DNA of 64,000 nt from Collimonas antrihumi (GCF_018304965.1 NZ_JAGQED010000002.1:1-64000), one strand, 5' to 3'; shown: positions 53,143-63,053, numbered from the stretch's first letter. Numbers and translations are program-made. Notes: generated by a model not told the origin, from the sequence alone.

Positions 53143-53712
53143 TTAATATAATTGCTGAAGCATATAAACTGCAGCCGCCTGGCTAACCGACACTTGATAA
53201 CTGGCGAGATTTTCCTTGGCTGGTGAGTGCGCTACTTCTGTGGCTGTATAGCCCAGCGCACTCCAAAATTTTTGCGACTGCTGCACCGATACCAGCGCAC
53301 TCCAACGCCAACCATTCAAGCGCGCGTGTCCCAACGCAGCCGCCACCAAAACATTACCCGCTTGCCGGCCCCGTGCGTTCGGCGCTACAGCCAGGTCATG
53401 CAAGTACAGGCAATCCGGCGTTGCTGCAATCTTGAAGGGGTGGTCCAGCGCCGTGATGACATCTTTGTTAGTGGGATAACTGAACAAATACGCTGCCGGA
53501 TCTTGTCCCGATGGCGACCATATCCAGCAAGTGGCTGGTGTCAGGGCGAGGCGGGCGCGGAATACGGCTTCCGACTCTTGCATAAGCGATGGATAACATT
53601 GTGCCTGGATACGCATGACGGCGGGAATGTCATTGTCAGACATGATTCTGACAGCACTGCCTGCATCAGCTGACGCGGGCAATGCTGTCAATTTCGCGAT
53701 AGCTGAAGTCAA
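53143..53712 (-). CDS. GNAT-family N-acetyltransferase
   Basis: 189 residues. Acetyl-CoA binding motif A is visible as LHDLAVAPNARGRQAGNVLV, with a following SALVSVQQSQKFWSALGY motif B. A TTG start at 53712 overlaps the stop of the upstream gene (TTGA); ATG at codon 24 (MSDNDIPAV) is an alternative that would start nearer the conserved domain. Substrate unknown. Confidence 0.82.
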   Translation of the reverse strand: MTSAIAKLTALPASADAGSAVRIMSDNDIPAVMRIQAQCYPSLMQESEAVFRARLALTPATCWIWSPSGQDPAAYLFSYPTNKDVITALDHPFKIAATPDCLYLHDLAVAPNARGRQAGNVLVAAALGHARLNGWRWSALVSVQQSQKFWSALGYTATEVAHSPAKENLASYQVSVSQAAAVYMLQQLY

Positions 53713-54071
53713 GCCGGCATTGCCTTGTTGTCGTTCAAATCAACCAGGCCCTTGATCAGGCGATAGGCCTTCCATAGCCAGGCAATGCCCCACACGGCAA
53801 AAGCCAGCGGCATGCCAATCACCGTCAGGAACAGGGCGCCGCCGATGAACATCCACAACAGATACCACCAGAATGAACGAATTTGCCAATTGTGATGGCT
53901 ATACACGAAACTGTCCGCAGCATCCGAGCGTTTGACATAGTTGATGATCAGGGGGATCCAGGAAAACGCGCCCAGGGAAAACACCAGGCTGGCTGCATGA
54001 AACAGGTAAAGCCACCAGGCAAGATTCTTCTCGGAGTGCAATTTGCTATCGAAAACCAATTCTTGAGCCAT
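53709..54071 (-). CDS. DUF4870-like membrane protein
   Basis: 120 residues from ATG 54071, preceded by AAAGGATAG. Three hydrophobic segments (LYLFHAASLVFSLGAFSWIPL, WYLLWMFIGGALFLTVIG, PLAFAVWGIAWLWKAYRLIKG) match the DUF4870 pattern, including YSHHNWQIRSFW before the second. Function unknown. Translationally coupled to the downstream GNAT gene. Confidence 0.8.
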   Translation of the reverse strand: MAQELVFDSKLHSEKNLAWWLYLFHAASLVFSLGAFSWIPLIINYVKRSDAADSFVYSHHNWQIRSFWWYLLWMFIGGALFLTVIGMPLAFAVWGIAWLWKAYRLIKGLVDLNDNKAMPA

Positions 54072-54120
54072 GACTATCCTTTGCATTTTGTTAAGGGTGA
54101 GGCGCTTATTTCAACGGAAA

Positions 54121-54969
54121 TCACGCCAATATGGACAAGATGCCATCCAAACCGACAAAATTCAAGGCCACGCTGGCTTGCGCCCGCACTACGGGCTTGG
54201 CGCGGAAGGCTACCGACAGGCCGGCAATTTTCATCATGTTCAAGTCGTTGGCGCCGTCGCCCATGACGATTGCCTGGCTTGGGGCGATATTCAACTCGGT
54301 GCAGACGCCCTCTACAGTCAGTTTCTTTTCCTCGGCGTTGACGATGCCGCCGACCACTTTGCCCGTCAGTTTGCCGCCGACGATTTCAAGTACGTTGGAG
54401 TGGGCGTAATCGAGTCCCAGGGCGGCTTTCATGCGATCGGTAAAGAAGGTGAAGCCGCCAGATACCAGCAAGGTCTTGATGCCGGCGGCCTTGACTGCTG
54501 CCAGCATGTTTTCCGCTCCCGGCGATAATTGCAGCCGTTCGTCAAACACCCGTTGCAATGCCGAAGCATCCAGGCCATTGAGCAAGGCCACGCGCCGGGT
54601 CAGGCTTTCGTTGAACTCGATTTCGCCACGCATCGCCGCTTCGGTAATCGCCGAGACTTGCGGCTTCAAGCCTTGCATGTCGGCGATTTCATCGATGCAT
54701 TCGATGGTGATCAAGGTCGAGTCCATGTCCATGGCCAGCAACTTGAAGTTGCCCAGTTTTGGCACGGAGGGCAGCCACGCGCAGTCGATCCCGGCGCCGT
54801 AGCAGGCAGCGTCGATCAGCGTTTTCAGGCTTTCGGAATACGCGACGTCGTCGCAGCGCCATGCGTGGCGGCCGCCGCTGCTTATATCTACAGCGGCAAC
54901 GCCAGCCAGGTTGGCGATACGGTCAATGGCGTTGCGTTCTGCGCTCAGGCTTTGCAAGATGAGATTCAT
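54121..54969 (-). CDS. serB: Phosphoserine phosphatase
   Basis: Last step of serine biosynthesis. 282 residues with an N-terminal ACT-like region (about 1-75) and a HAD domain: nucleophile Asp in AMDMDSTLITIECIDE, Thr/Ser in VSGGFTFF, Lys and GDGANDLNMM with the metal-binding Asp residues. Usual length. Confidence 0.95.
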   Translation of the reverse strand: MNLILQSLSAERNAIDRIANLAGVAAVDISSGGRHAWRCDDVAYSESLKTLIDAACYGAGIDCAWLPSVPKLGNFKLLAMDMDSTLITIECIDEIADMQGLKPQVSAITEAAMRGEIEFNESLTRRVALLNGLDASALQRVFDERLQLSPGAENMLAAVKAAGIKTLLVSGGFTFFTDRMKAALGLDYAHSNVLEIVGGKLTGKVVGGIVNAEEKKLTVEGVCTELNIAPSQAIVMGDGANDLNMMKIAGLSVAFRAKPVVRAQASVALNFVGLDGILSILA

Positions 54970-55048
54970 GTGTCTGTATAGCTTTACGAAAATTTAAATA
55001 ATTGAAGCAATTGGATAGCAATGCCGCCGGATTCGATCATATTCACAT

Positions 55049-58000
55049 TCATCCCGCCAGAGCCTTGATGGTGGCCTTGACCTGCGTCAGACGCGCCGCC
55101 AGGTCGGGCATGTTGACGGTAATCCGCAATTTGTCCTGGCCATTGAGTTTGATATGACGGTTTTTTTGAATCAGTTCGATGATGCGCATTGCATCGATCG
55201 GCGGATTCGGCACGAATTGCAGCAGGGCGGAATCGGTATGGGCGTCGATCTTGATGATGCCAATCGATTTGGCGGCAATCCGCAGGCGATGGGTTTCGAT
55301 CAAGGCTTTGCCGGGATCCGGCAGTTTACCGAAGCGATCGATCAATTCCTCCTGCAGGTCGTCGATCTTGTCTTGCGCGTTGCAATTGGCCAGCCGCTTG
55401 TAGATCGACAGTCTTTCATGCACGTCGCCGCAATAATCGCTAGGCAGCAAGGCCGGCACATGCAGATTGATTTCGGTGGTACTCGATAGCGGAGCGGCAA
55501 GATCCGGCTCCTTGCCATTCTTCAATGAGCGCACCGCTTCGTTGAGCATGTCGGAATACAGCTGGAAGCCGATCTCTTGCATTTCTCCGGATTGGTTTTC
55601 GCCCAGCACCTCGCCGGCGCCGCGGATTTCCAGGTCATGCATGGCCAGGTAGAAGCCGCTGCCCAGCTCTTCCATTTGCTGGATCGCGTCCAGCCGGCGC
55701 TGCGCCAGTTTGGTCAAACCCTGGACGTCATGCACCAGCAGGTAGGCGTAAGCCTGGTGATGCGAACGGCCCACCCGGCCGCGCAACTGATGCAGCTGCG
55801 CCAGGCCGAACTTGTCGGCACGGTGCATGATGATGGTGTTGGCGGTCGGGACGTCGATACCGGTTTCGATAATGGTGGTGCACAGCAGGATGTTGAAGCG
55901 CTGGGCAACGAAGTCGCGCATCACCTTTTCCAGGTCGCGTTCGTGCATCTGGCCGTGGGCGATGGCAATCCGCGCTTCCGGCAACAGCGCTTCCAGCATC
56001 GCCTTGCGGTTTTGGATGGTATCGACTTCGTTATGCAGGAAGTAGACCTGGCCGCCACGCTTCAATTCACGCAAACAGGCTTCACGGATGGTCGATTCGC
56101 CTTCACTGCGCACGAAAGTCTTGATGGCAAGGCGCTTTTGCGGCGCGGTGGCAATGATGGAGAACTCACGCAAGCCTTCCAGCGCCATCCCCAGCGTGCG
56201 CGGGATCGGTGTGGCGGTCAGCGTCAAGACGTCGACTTCGGCCCGCAACGCCTTGAGCGCTTCTTTCTGGCGCACGCCAAACCGGTGTTCTTCATCGATG
56301 ATCACCAGTCCGAGGCGCGAAAACTTGATGTCGTCGGATAATAATTTGTGGGTGCCGATCACGATATCCAACGTGCCGTCGGCCATGCCTTTGATCGCTT
56401 GTGTGACTTCCTTGCCGGAGCGGAAGCGTGACAGTTCGGCGATTTTTACCGGCCAGTCGGCAAAGCGGTCGGCGAAGGTTTGTGCGTGCTGTTCTGCCAG
56501 CAAGGTAGTCGGCGCCAGGATCGCGACCTGTTTGCCGCCGAGCACGGCGACAAACGCCGCGCGCAATGCGACCTCGGTCTTGCCGAAGCCGACATCGCCG
56601 CAAATCAGCCGGTCCATCGGCTTGCCGCTAGTCATATCCTGGATCACCGCGTTGATCGCCGCGGCCTGATCGACCGTTTCTTCAAAGCCGAAACTTTCAG
56701 AGAAAGCCTCGTAATCGTGGGCAGAGTATTCGAATGCATGGCCCTGACGCAAGGCGCGCCGCGCATACAAATTCAATAACTCTGCAGCCGTGTCGCGTAC
56801 CTGTTGCGCAGCCTTGCGCTTGGCTTTTTCCCATTGTCCGGAACCGAGCGCGTGCAGCGGCGCATCTTCGGGCGAGGCACCGGAGTAGCGCGAAATTACG
56901 TGCAATTGCGATACCGGCACGTATAACTTGGTGTCCTTGGCGTATTCCAGGTGCAGGAATTCAGTCTCGCCTTCGCCCAGATCCATGCTGAGCAAACCCA
57001 TGTAACGGCCGATACCGTGGTTGATATGCACCACCGGATCGCCGATCTTGAGCTCGGACAGGTCGCGCACCATCGATTCGACCTGGGTCGCGCCTTCTTG
57101 TTTCTTCTTGCCGATGCGGCGGCCGGAGCCGGCGTACAGTTCGGTTTCCGTGACGAAGATGAACTGCGGTAGCTCAAAGCCGGCGTGCAAGGGCGCCACG
57201 CCCAACATCAGTTTCTGGGTTGAGGTGGCGAAATCGGCATAGTCGTCGCACAGCGCCAACGGTAAATCGTATTCGTTGAAATACTGCTGCAAGGTTTCGC
57301 GGCGGCCATTCGATTCGGCGCAGATCATCACCCGCCGGTCGCTTTGCAGCAGATAGGCGCGCAGATTGGTCAACGGGTCGTCGATGCGGCGATTGACCGC
57401 GATGTTGGGAATCGGCGCCGACAAGTCTGAGGCGGCGTCGCTATGCTGAATCACCCAGCGGCCGTACGGTTTGGCCAGGCTGAAGAAATTCTCGCCGGTC
57501 AGGAACAAGGCTTCCGGCGCCAGCAAAGGGCGCTCGCGATCCGATTTCAGGAATTTGTAGCGCGACTGGGTATCGTTCCAGAAGCGTTGGATGGCGCCGT
57601 CGATATCGCCGACCAGGGCAAACGTCGCAGTGGCCGGCAGATAATCGAACAAGGTCGCCGTGTCTTCAAAAAACAGCGGCAGATAATATTCGATGCCGGC
57701 CGAGGCGATGCCGTTGCCGATGTCCTTGTATATCGCCGAGCGCGACGGGTCGCCTTCGAATACTTCACGCCAGCGGCTACGGAAAGCCGAGCGCGCCGCC
57801 TCGTCCATCGGAAATTCGCGGCCCGGCAACAAGCGTACTTCCTTGACCGGATACAGTGAGCGCTGGGTATCGGCGTCGAAGGTGCGTATGGTTTCGATAG
57901 CATCGCCGAACAAATCCAGCCGATACGGCAGCACCGAGCCCATCGGGAAAATATCGATCAAGCCGCCGCGCACCGAATACTCGCCGGGCGACATGACCTG

Positions 58001-58489
58001 GTTGACGTGGCTGTAACCCGCCAGCGTCAGCTGCGATTTCAGGCGCGCTTCATCCAGCGTCTCGCCCTGCTTGAAGAAGAAGGTGTAACCCGCCAGGAAG
58101 GATGGTGGCGCCATTCTGACCAAGGCCGTGGTGGCAGGCGCCAGCAACACGTCGCATTGACCGCTCTGGACCTCATACAAGGTCGCCAGCCGCTCGGACA
58201 CCAGGTCCTGGTGCGGCGAGAAGGCATCGTAGGGCAGGGTTTCCCAGTCCGGCAGCAAATGGCAGCGCAGGCCATTGGGCTCATCGCCGGTGGTTTGGAA
58301 CCAGGGGATTTCCGTGCGCAGCCGCTGTCCATCGGTGGCGTCGGCCACCACGACCACCAGCATCCGTTGTTGCGACTTGAGCGCCAGCGCAGCCTGCGCC
58401 AATGCATAGGCATCGGCCGAGCCGTGCAAAGCCGGCAGCACAAAACGGGCAGCCGGCTTGGGCAGCAATTTTTCCAGATCAAAGGACAT
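55049..58489 (-). CDS. mfd: Transcription-repair coupling factor Mfd
   Basis: 1146 residues from MSFDLEKLL at 58489; the frame is open to 58600 but the extra part is made of YVTLYVTPYAK-like repeat-derived residues. Removes stalled RNA polymerase and recruits UvrAB. UvrB-homology module at the N-terminus, RNA polymerase interaction domain (VVHINHGIGRYMGL), helicase motifs GDVGFGKTEVALRAA and DEEHRFGVRQKE, TRG motif and C-terminal UvrA-masking domain are present. Full length. Confidence 0.96.
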   Translation of the reverse strand: MSFDLEKLLPKPAARFVLPALHGSADAYALAQAALALKSQQRMLVVVVADATDGQRLRTEIPWFQTTGDEPNGLRCHLLPDWETLPYDAFSPHQDLVSERLATLYEVQSGQCDVLLAPATTALVRMAPPSFLAGYTFFFKQGETLDEARLKSQLTLAGYSHVNQVMSPGEYSVRGGLIDIFPMGSVLPYRLDLFGDAIETIRTFDADTQRSLYPVKEVRLLPGREFPMDEAARSAFRSRWREVFEGDPSRSAIYKDIGNGIASAGIEYYLPLFFEDTATLFDYLPATATFALVGDIDGAIQRFWNDTQSRYKFLKSDRERPLLAPEALFLTGENFFSLAKPYGRWVIQHSDAASDLSAPIPNIAVNRRIDDPLTNLRAYLLQSDRRVMICAESNGRRETLQQYFNEYDLPLALCDDYADFATSTQKLMLGVAPLHAGFELPQFIFVTETELYAGSGRRIGKKKQEGATQVESMVRDLSELKIGDPVVHINHGIGRYMGLLSMDLGEGETEFLHLEYAKDTKLYVPVSQLHVISRYSGASPEDAPLHALGSGQWEKAKRKAAQQVRDTAAELLNLYARRALRQGHAFEYSAHDYEAFSESFGFEETVDQAAAINAVIQDMTSGKPMDRLICGDVGFGKTEVALRAAFVAVLGGKQVAILAPTTLLAEQHAQTFADRFADWPVKIAELSRFRSGKEVTQAIKGMADGTLDIVIGTHKLLSDDIKFSRLGLVIIDEEHRFGVRQKEALKALRAEVDVLTLTATPIPRTLGMALEGLREFSIIATAPQKRLAIKTFVRSEGESTIREACLRELKRGGQVYFLHNEVDTIQNRKAMLEALLPEARIAIAHGQMHERDLEKVMRDFVAQRFNILLCTTIIETGIDVPTANTIIMHRADKFGLAQLHQLRGRVGRSHHQAYAYLLVHDVQGLTKLAQRRLDAIQQMEELGSGFYLAMHDLEIRGAGEVLGENQSGEMQEIGFQLYSDMLNEAVRSLKNGKEPDLAAPLSSTTEINLHVPALLPSDYCGDVHERLSIYKRLANCNAQDKIDDLQEELIDRFGKLPDPGKALIETHRLRIAAKSIGIIKIDAHTDSALLQFVPNPPIDAMRIIELIQKNRHIKLNGQDKLRITVNMPDLAARLTQVKATIKALAG

Positions 58490-58505
58490 TAGGGCCTGTG
58501 AAAAT

Positions 58506-58560
58506 GTGACATAAATCTTGGCATACGGCGTGACATACAGCGTGACATACAGCGGCACAA
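58506..58560. repeat. Tandem GTGACATACAGC-type repeats upstream of mfd
   Basis: Units close to GCGTGACATACA occur three times in a row before the mfd start with a 12-15 bp period (for example 58529-58553), a fourth degenerate unit nearer the gene. This explains the repetitive upstream extension of the reading frame. No function known. Confidence 0.5.
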
Positions 58561-58791
58561 ACGATAGTGCAAGCACGGATATGGTCAAAAAAAGCCGCAA
58601 TACGCCTGATTTGACAGTTAAAATTCAGAGCCGCATTATAAACCACGGGCACAAATGCCGATTTTTGCCGATTCCTACAGCTCAGGACATGGTTTAGCTA
58701 ATATTGTCTGAAGCATGCAGCCATTTTTTCACCATCATTTTTGCTATGCATCCATGACATTTCCTCAGAATCTTCAGCGAGTCCATTGCGC

Positions 58792-59502
58792 ATGAGTTCC
58801 TCACGCTATTTTGCCCTGATTCCCGCTGCCGGCATCGGCGCCCGTCTTGGCGCGGATATTCCCAAACAGTATATGCCCCTGGCTGGCCGGCCGATGTTGG
58901 CGCATGTCTTGACGACCTTTGCAGCAGCCAGCGTGATCAGCCATGTTTTTGTGGTGGTTAGCGGCGATGACGGCTATATCGACGAATTGATGGCTGCCGC
59001 ACCGCATTTGCAGGGGCGGGTTAGCGTGCTGTTTAATGGTGGTCCCAGCCGTCGGGAATCGGTATTGAACGGTTTGCAGGCGATCCGGCCGCTGGTTGGC
59101 GATGACGACTGGATCCTGGTGCATGACGCTGCCCGGCCTGGCCTGACCGGCGGCTTGATAGAACATTTGATTGAGACGCTGCAAGATGATCCGGTGGGCG
59201 GTTTGCTGGCGCTGCCGGTGGTCGATACCCTGAAGCGTAGCGATCAGCAAGCGCGCGTGCAGCAAACTGTGGAGCGCACTGCATTGTGGGCGGCCCAGAC
59301 TCCGCAAATGTTTCGCTACAGCTTGCTTTTGCGTGCATTAATGCGGGCATTGGCGTTGGCCGAAGCCGTCACCGATGAAGCCGGTGCGGTTGAATTGCTG
59401 GGTCTGCAGCCGCGCCTGGTTGAAGGCAGCCCGCGGAATTTCAAAGTGACACTGCCACACGATGTGGCATTGGCAGAGATGTTTTTAAAGGAAGAATCGT
59501 GA
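58792..59502 (+). CDS. ispD: 2-C-methyl-D-erythritol 4-phosphate cytidylyltransferase
   Basis: Non-mevalonate isoprenoid pathway. 236 residues from ATG 58792. Nucleotidyltransferase motif [18 protein letters not shown] with conserved Arg and Lys, VHDAARPGL and the C-terminal [13 protein letters not shown] are present. Followed by ispF 31 bp later. Confidence 0.95.
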   Translation: MSSSRYFALIPAAGIGARLGADIPKQYMPLAGRPMLAHVLTTFAAASVISHVFVVVSGDDGYIDELMAAAPHLQGRVSVLFNGGPSRRESVLNGLQAIRPLVGDDDWILVHDAARPGLTGGLIEHLIETLQDDPVGGLLALPVVDTLKRSDQQARVQQTVERTALWAAQTPQMFRYSLLLRALMRALALAEAVTDEAGAVELLGLQPRLVEGSPRNFKVTLPHDVALAEMFLKEES

Positions 59503-59533
59503 ATTCAATTGCACTGCATTCAAAGGAGTACGT

Positions 59534-60022
59534 ATGAGCCACCCCGGGTTTCGCATCGGCCAGGGCTACGATTGCCACGCCTTGCAGGCCGGCCGGCCAT
59601 TGATTATCGGCGGCGTGACGATTCCGCATAAAACCGGCTTGCTGGGACATTCCGACGCCGATGTACTGCTGCATGCGATTATCGACGCCTTGTTTGGCGC
59701 GGCAGCCTTGGGTGATATCGGCCGCCATTTCTCCGATACCGATGCGCAATTTGCCGGCGCCGATTCACGGAAATTGCTGCGCGAAGCGGTCAGGCTGATC
59801 GGCGCCGCCGGTTACGCTGTCGGCAATATCGATTCCACCATCATTGCGCAAGCGCCGAAAATGGCGCCGCATATTCCATTGATGGTGGCGCAGATTGCCG
59901 CCGATTGCGGGATTGCCGTGAATCAGGTTAATGTGAAGGCAAAAACCAATGAGAGACTTGGTTATCTGGGGCGGGAAGAAGGGATCGCAGCGGAGGCTGT
60001 AGCTTTGCTGTTTCCTTTGTAG
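59534..60022 (+). CDS. ispF: 2-C-methyl-D-erythritol 2,4-cyclodiphosphate synthase
   Basis: Next-but-one step after IspD. 162 residues, trimeric family. Metal ligands Asp and His in GQGYDCHAL and the [18 protein letters not shown] motif, plus DTDAQF and [26 protein letters not shown] are present. Start has AAAGGAG upstream. Confidence 0.96.
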   Translation: MSHPGFRIGQGYDCHALQAGRPLIIGGVTIPHKTGLLGHSDADVLLHAIIDALFGAAALGDIGRHFSDTDAQFAGADSRKLLREAVRLIGAAGYAVGNIDSTIIAQAPKMAPHIPLMVAQIAADCGIAVNQVNVKAKTNERLGYLGREEGIAAEAVALLFPL

Positions 60023-60134
60023 GGTGGGCATGTATGCCCACGCTGAACTCACCCCACGCACATGCCTGTTTCCGTGCCACGAGGGTATGTACTCCGGTTA
60101 TCGCAGTCCGCGTGGGCATACATGCCCACCCTAC
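60019..60134. repeat. Two inverted copies of the GTAGGGTGGGCAT repeat after ispF
   Basis: Copy one (60019-60043) and copy two (60110-60134) are exact reverse complements over 25 bp and lie 66 bp apart, between convergent ispF and the EnvZ-like gene. Together they could fold into one long hairpin. This paired form resembles a BIME-like mosaic of single repeats. Confidence 0.85.
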
Positions 60135-60144
60135 GAAACCCGTG

Positions 60145-61485
60145 TCAGGCTTTTAACTGCAGTTCGATCTGGGTCGCCAGGCCACCGCCTTCGCGGTTGC
60201 TGACGCGCAACTTACCGCCGTGTTGCTTGATAATCCGGCTGACGATCGCCAGGCCCAGGCCTGAACCGTTAGCTTGTCCGCGTGCGACATCGAGCCGGGT
60301 GAACGGCCGCAGCAGGCGGTCTATCTCGTCTTCCGGCACGCCATCGCCATGATCGGCAATGTTCACGATGACTTTGTCCTGGCGGATATGGCAGCTGACG
60401 TCGATCTCGACGCAGTCGTCGCCGTCCTTTTTTCCGTAACGGCGAGAATTCTCCAGCAGGTTATCCAACACGCGCCTGATTTCAGTTTCGTTGCCGGACA
60501 CATAGACATTGCGTGTGATGCTGGTTTGAATCTTGACATCGGATTGGCGCGTGGCGGTTTGCACCACATTGTCGATCAGCTCGCTGAGATTGATTTTCTC
60601 GAAGCTGCTGGTGTCAGTCGGCTTTGCATAGTTCAGGAACTGGCCGATGATGCCGTCCATCTGCGCCAGGTCGGACTGCATGCCGGTGCGCGCGTCATCG
60701 GACAGATTTGCCATTTCCACTTCCAGCAGCATACGCGCCAGCGGTGTGCGCAAATCGTGCGAAATGCCGGCCAGGATGATCGCGCGATCCGATTCGATGC
60801 GCTGCAAATCGTTGACCATCTGGTTAAAGCTGCGATTGGCTTCTTCAATTTCGGTCGGCCCGGTTTCCGGCAGCGGGTCGGGCCGTATGCCTTTGGCCAC
60901 CGCGCGCGTGGCTGCGGTGAGACGCGATAGCGGCTGGTTGATCAGGGTCGAAATAAACATCGCGCCCAGCAGCGACAACACCAGTGCCACGCTGGCCCAT
61001 TGCAGCCATTGAATACCGGAAGTGCGGTCAAGCCGCTCGCTGTCGAGCATCAGCCAGTATTCGTCGCTATCGATCTTGAAGCTGATCCAGAAGCCATCGA
61101 TATCGTTGACCTTGGATGAAAACCGGGTTTGGTTGCCGAGGCGAGCCCGGACTTCTCTTTCGAGGTCTGGCATCAACGCGTTATCGGGTGGCGGATCGAT
61201 CTTGTCGCTGTCTTCCAGCGGGTAGATCCGAATGCCTTCATTGCTGGCCAGGTCGAACAATAACTCGCTGCGCAAATCCGGCGCGGAATGGGTGAGGGCG
61301 GCCCGGGTAATGGTGACGATGGAGATGATTTGCGCTGCGATTTGTTGCGCGCGCGGACCCCGTTCGACAATCCTGAAGCTGGCGACCCACGTCACCATGC
61401 TGACCGTGATCAGAAAGGCGAGCATGAAAAAGGTCCGCCAGAGCAGACCGCTTTTCAGCCAGGCTAGCCGGTTAGTCGTTACCAT
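60145..61485 (-). CDS. EnvZ-like sensor histidine kinase
   Basis: 446 residues. N-terminal transmembrane segment (FFMLAFLITVSMVTWVASF), periplasmic part of about 120 residues, second membrane segment (WASVALVLSLLGAMFISTL), HAMP (NQPLSRLTAATRAVAKG), phospho-acceptor His in GISHDLRTPLARM, and ATPase motifs DNLLENSRRYG, DHGDGVPEDE and GSGLGLAIV. Pairs with the adjacent OmpR-type regulator. Comparable to RisS/EnvZ of Burkholderiales. Confidence 0.93.
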   Translation of the reverse strand: MVTTNRLAWLKSGLLWRTFFMLAFLITVSMVTWVASFRIVERGPRAQQIAAQIISIVTITRAALTHSAPDLRSELLFDLASNEGIRIYPLEDSDKIDPPPDNALMPDLEREVRARLGNQTRFSSKVNDIDGFWISFKIDSDEYWLMLDSERLDRTSGIQWLQWASVALVLSLLGAMFISTLINQPLSRLTAATRAVAKGIRPDPLPETGPTEIEEANRSFNQMVNDLQRIESDRAIILAGISHDLRTPLARMLLEVEMANLSDDARTGMQSDLAQMDGIIGQFLNYAKPTDTSSFEKINLSELIDNVVQTATRQSDVKIQTSITRNVYVSGNETEIRRVLDNLLENSRRYGKKDGDDCVEIDVSCHIRQDKVIVNIADHGDGVPEDEIDRLLRPFTRLDVARGQANGSGLGLAIVSRIIKQHGGKLRVSNREGGGLATQIELQLKA

Positions 61486-61536
61486 GCGGCCGCTTGATGC
61501 GAGTATTTCTTGGTGGCAATTTTGCGCAAACCGACA

Positions 61537-62298
61537 TCAACGCGGCTGGCCTTCAGGAATGAATACGTAGCCGAGTCCCCATACTGTCTGTATGTAGAGC
61601 GGGCTGGCCGGATCGGGCTCGATCAGCTTGCGCAGGCGTGAAATCTGAACGTCCAGGCTGCGGTCGAATACTTCATACTCGCGGCCGCGCGCCAGTTCCA
61701 TCAATTTTTCACGGGACAGCGGTTGTCGTGCGTGCCGCGCAAATACCTTGAGCACCGAGAATTCGCCGGTGGTGAGCGGGATCGACTCGCCATTTTTTTT
61801 CAACGTGCGCGTGCCGAGATCCAGTATGAATTCGCCGAACTCGAAAGTTTGCGGAGTCTCCGACGGTGCGCCCGGCAATTCATCCGGACCTTTGCGTCGC
61901 AGCACTGCGCCGATGCGTGCTACCAGTTCACGCGGGTTGAATGGTTTCGGCAGGTAATCGTCGGCGCCCATTTCCAATCCGACGATGCGATCTACATCCT
62001 CGCCTTTTGCGGTCAGCATGATGATCGGCGTCTGGTCGCCGGCGCCGCGCAAACGGCGGCAGATCGCCAGGCCGTCTTCGCCCGGCAGCATCAGGTCAAG
62101 CACCAGCAGGTCATAGCGTTCGCGTATCCACAGCTTGTTCATCGCCTGGGCGTTCTCCGCCGTGACCACCTGGAAGCCTTGCTCCGTCAGGTAGCGTCGC
62201 AGCAGATCGCGCAATCGAATATCGTCGTCGACCACCAGGATTTTATGTTGGTGGGTTGTGCTCGTTTGGTTTTGGGTGTTGATCGTATTCATGGTCAT
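61537..62298 (-). CDS. ompR: OmpR-family response regulator
   Basis: 253 residues. Receiver domain with phospho-acceptor Asp in LLVLDLMLPGEDG and Lys in MLTAKGEDVD, followed by a winged-helix DNA-binding domain (about 150-245). An N-terminal Asn/Thr/Gln-rich tail precedes the receiver. Upstream of the EnvZ-like kinase gene by 51 bp, so cotranscribed. Close to OmpR/RisA type regulators. Confidence 0.93.
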   Translation of the reverse strand: MTMNTINTQNQTSTTHQHKILVVDDDIRLRDLLRRYLTEQGFQVVTAENAQAMNKLWIRERYDLLVLDLMLPGEDGLAICRRLRGAGDQTPIIMLTAKGEDVDRIVGLEMGADDYLPKPFNPRELVARIGAVLRRKGPDELPGAPSETPQTFEFGEFILDLGTRTLKKNGESIPLTTGEFSVLKVFARHARQPLSREKLMELARGREYEVFDRSLDVQISRLRKLIEPDPASPLYIQTVWGLGYVFIPEGQPR

Positions 62299-62462
62299 AT
62301 GGTAACGTCAGAGTGCGCATCAAAAGTACAGTAAATGCCTACGGATTACAAAGTGTTACACACTTTACTAAAAACGTCTTATGCCAATTAATAGAGGAGC
62401 TTACACTCAATTTGTGGCGATTAAATCTTAACCGTTATCCAGAATTCACAGAAGAAGTCCAT

Positions 62463-62753
62463 ATGATGAAGACGTTTCGGAAAATCAGTGTTTGTTTGTT
62501 GTTGCTATCGGCAATGATGGGCGCCTCTGCACGTTCCGACCGAGCGCCGGATGAGCGCGGAGAGCGCCGCGCGCCGCCGCCATCGCAGTATGAGCCGCAG
62601 CGCGGCCAGGCGCCTGATCAGCAATGGCAAAATCGTGGGCGTGAGTATGAGCCCAATGATGGCGGGCGTGGCAGGATGTCGCCGGATGACCGGCGCGCCT
62701 TGCGCCAGCAAATCGACAGGGCTGGCCGCGATATTTATCCGCAGCGTCGTTGA
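62463..62753 (+). CDS. Exported Arg/Gln-rich small protein, unknown
   Basis: 96 residues from the first of two ATGs at 62463 with AGAAG upstream. A signal peptide (KISVCLLLLSAMMGASA) precedes a hydrophilic, disordered Arg/Pro/Gln tail that ends in MSPDDRRALRQQIDRAGRDIYP. That ending resembles small betaproteobacterial proteins with an RxxLRxQIxxA(G)RDxY tail. Divergent from the OmpR gene. Confidence 0.72.
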   Translation: MMKTFRKISVCLLLLSAMMGASARSDRAPDERGERRAPPPSQYEPQRGQAPDQQWQNRGREYEPNDGGRGRMSPDDRRALRQQIDRAGRDIYPQRR

Positions 62754-62816
62754 GATTGAAAAGCAGGAAAAGCCAGAATAAATCAGACACGCCAGCTTGC
62801 ATGGCATGGCAAACCG

Positions 62817-62846
62817 AACCGGTGATGAAAATCACCGGTTTTTTGT
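62817..62846 (+). terminator. Terminator after the small exported protein gene
   Basis: AACCGGTGAT, GAAA loop, ATCACCGGTT followed by TTTTG: a clear intrinsic terminator. Confidence 0.88.
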
Positions 62847-62939
62847 TGGGCGCTGCATTTTGGGAAAATGAAACGGGGGATGTTGCCGGTGAATCCGGCT
62901 TTGGCGGGCAGATGAAAAACGAGAGAAGTAAACCAGAAA

Positions 62940-62967
62940 GGGGTTGCAAGATTTCTCTTGCAACCCC
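62940..62967 (-). terminator. Terminator of tRNA-Arg
   Basis: Minus-strand GGGGTTGCAAG, loop AGAAAT, CTTGCAACCCC then TTTCT: sits just after the tRNA CCA end. Confidence 0.85.
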
Positions 62968-62976
62968 TCGTAATAC

Positions 62977-63053
62977 TGGTGCGGCTGGCAGGAATCGAAC
63001 CCACGACCCCTTGGTTCGTAGCCAAGTACTCTATCCAGCTGAGCTACAGCCGC
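62977..63053 (-). tRNA. tRNA-Arg (anticodon ACG)
   Basis: 77-nt cloverleaf: acceptor GCGGCTG pairing CAGCCGC, anticodon stem CTTGG/CCAAG with loop CTACGAA giving anticodon ACG (read as ICG), T loop TTCGATT, encoded CCA. No duplicated att fragment was seen nearby. Confidence 0.95.

Noticed and set aside
62977-63053. Second integration site at tRNA-Arg
   Set aside because: No duplicated 3' fragment or integrase gene near this tRNA was found.
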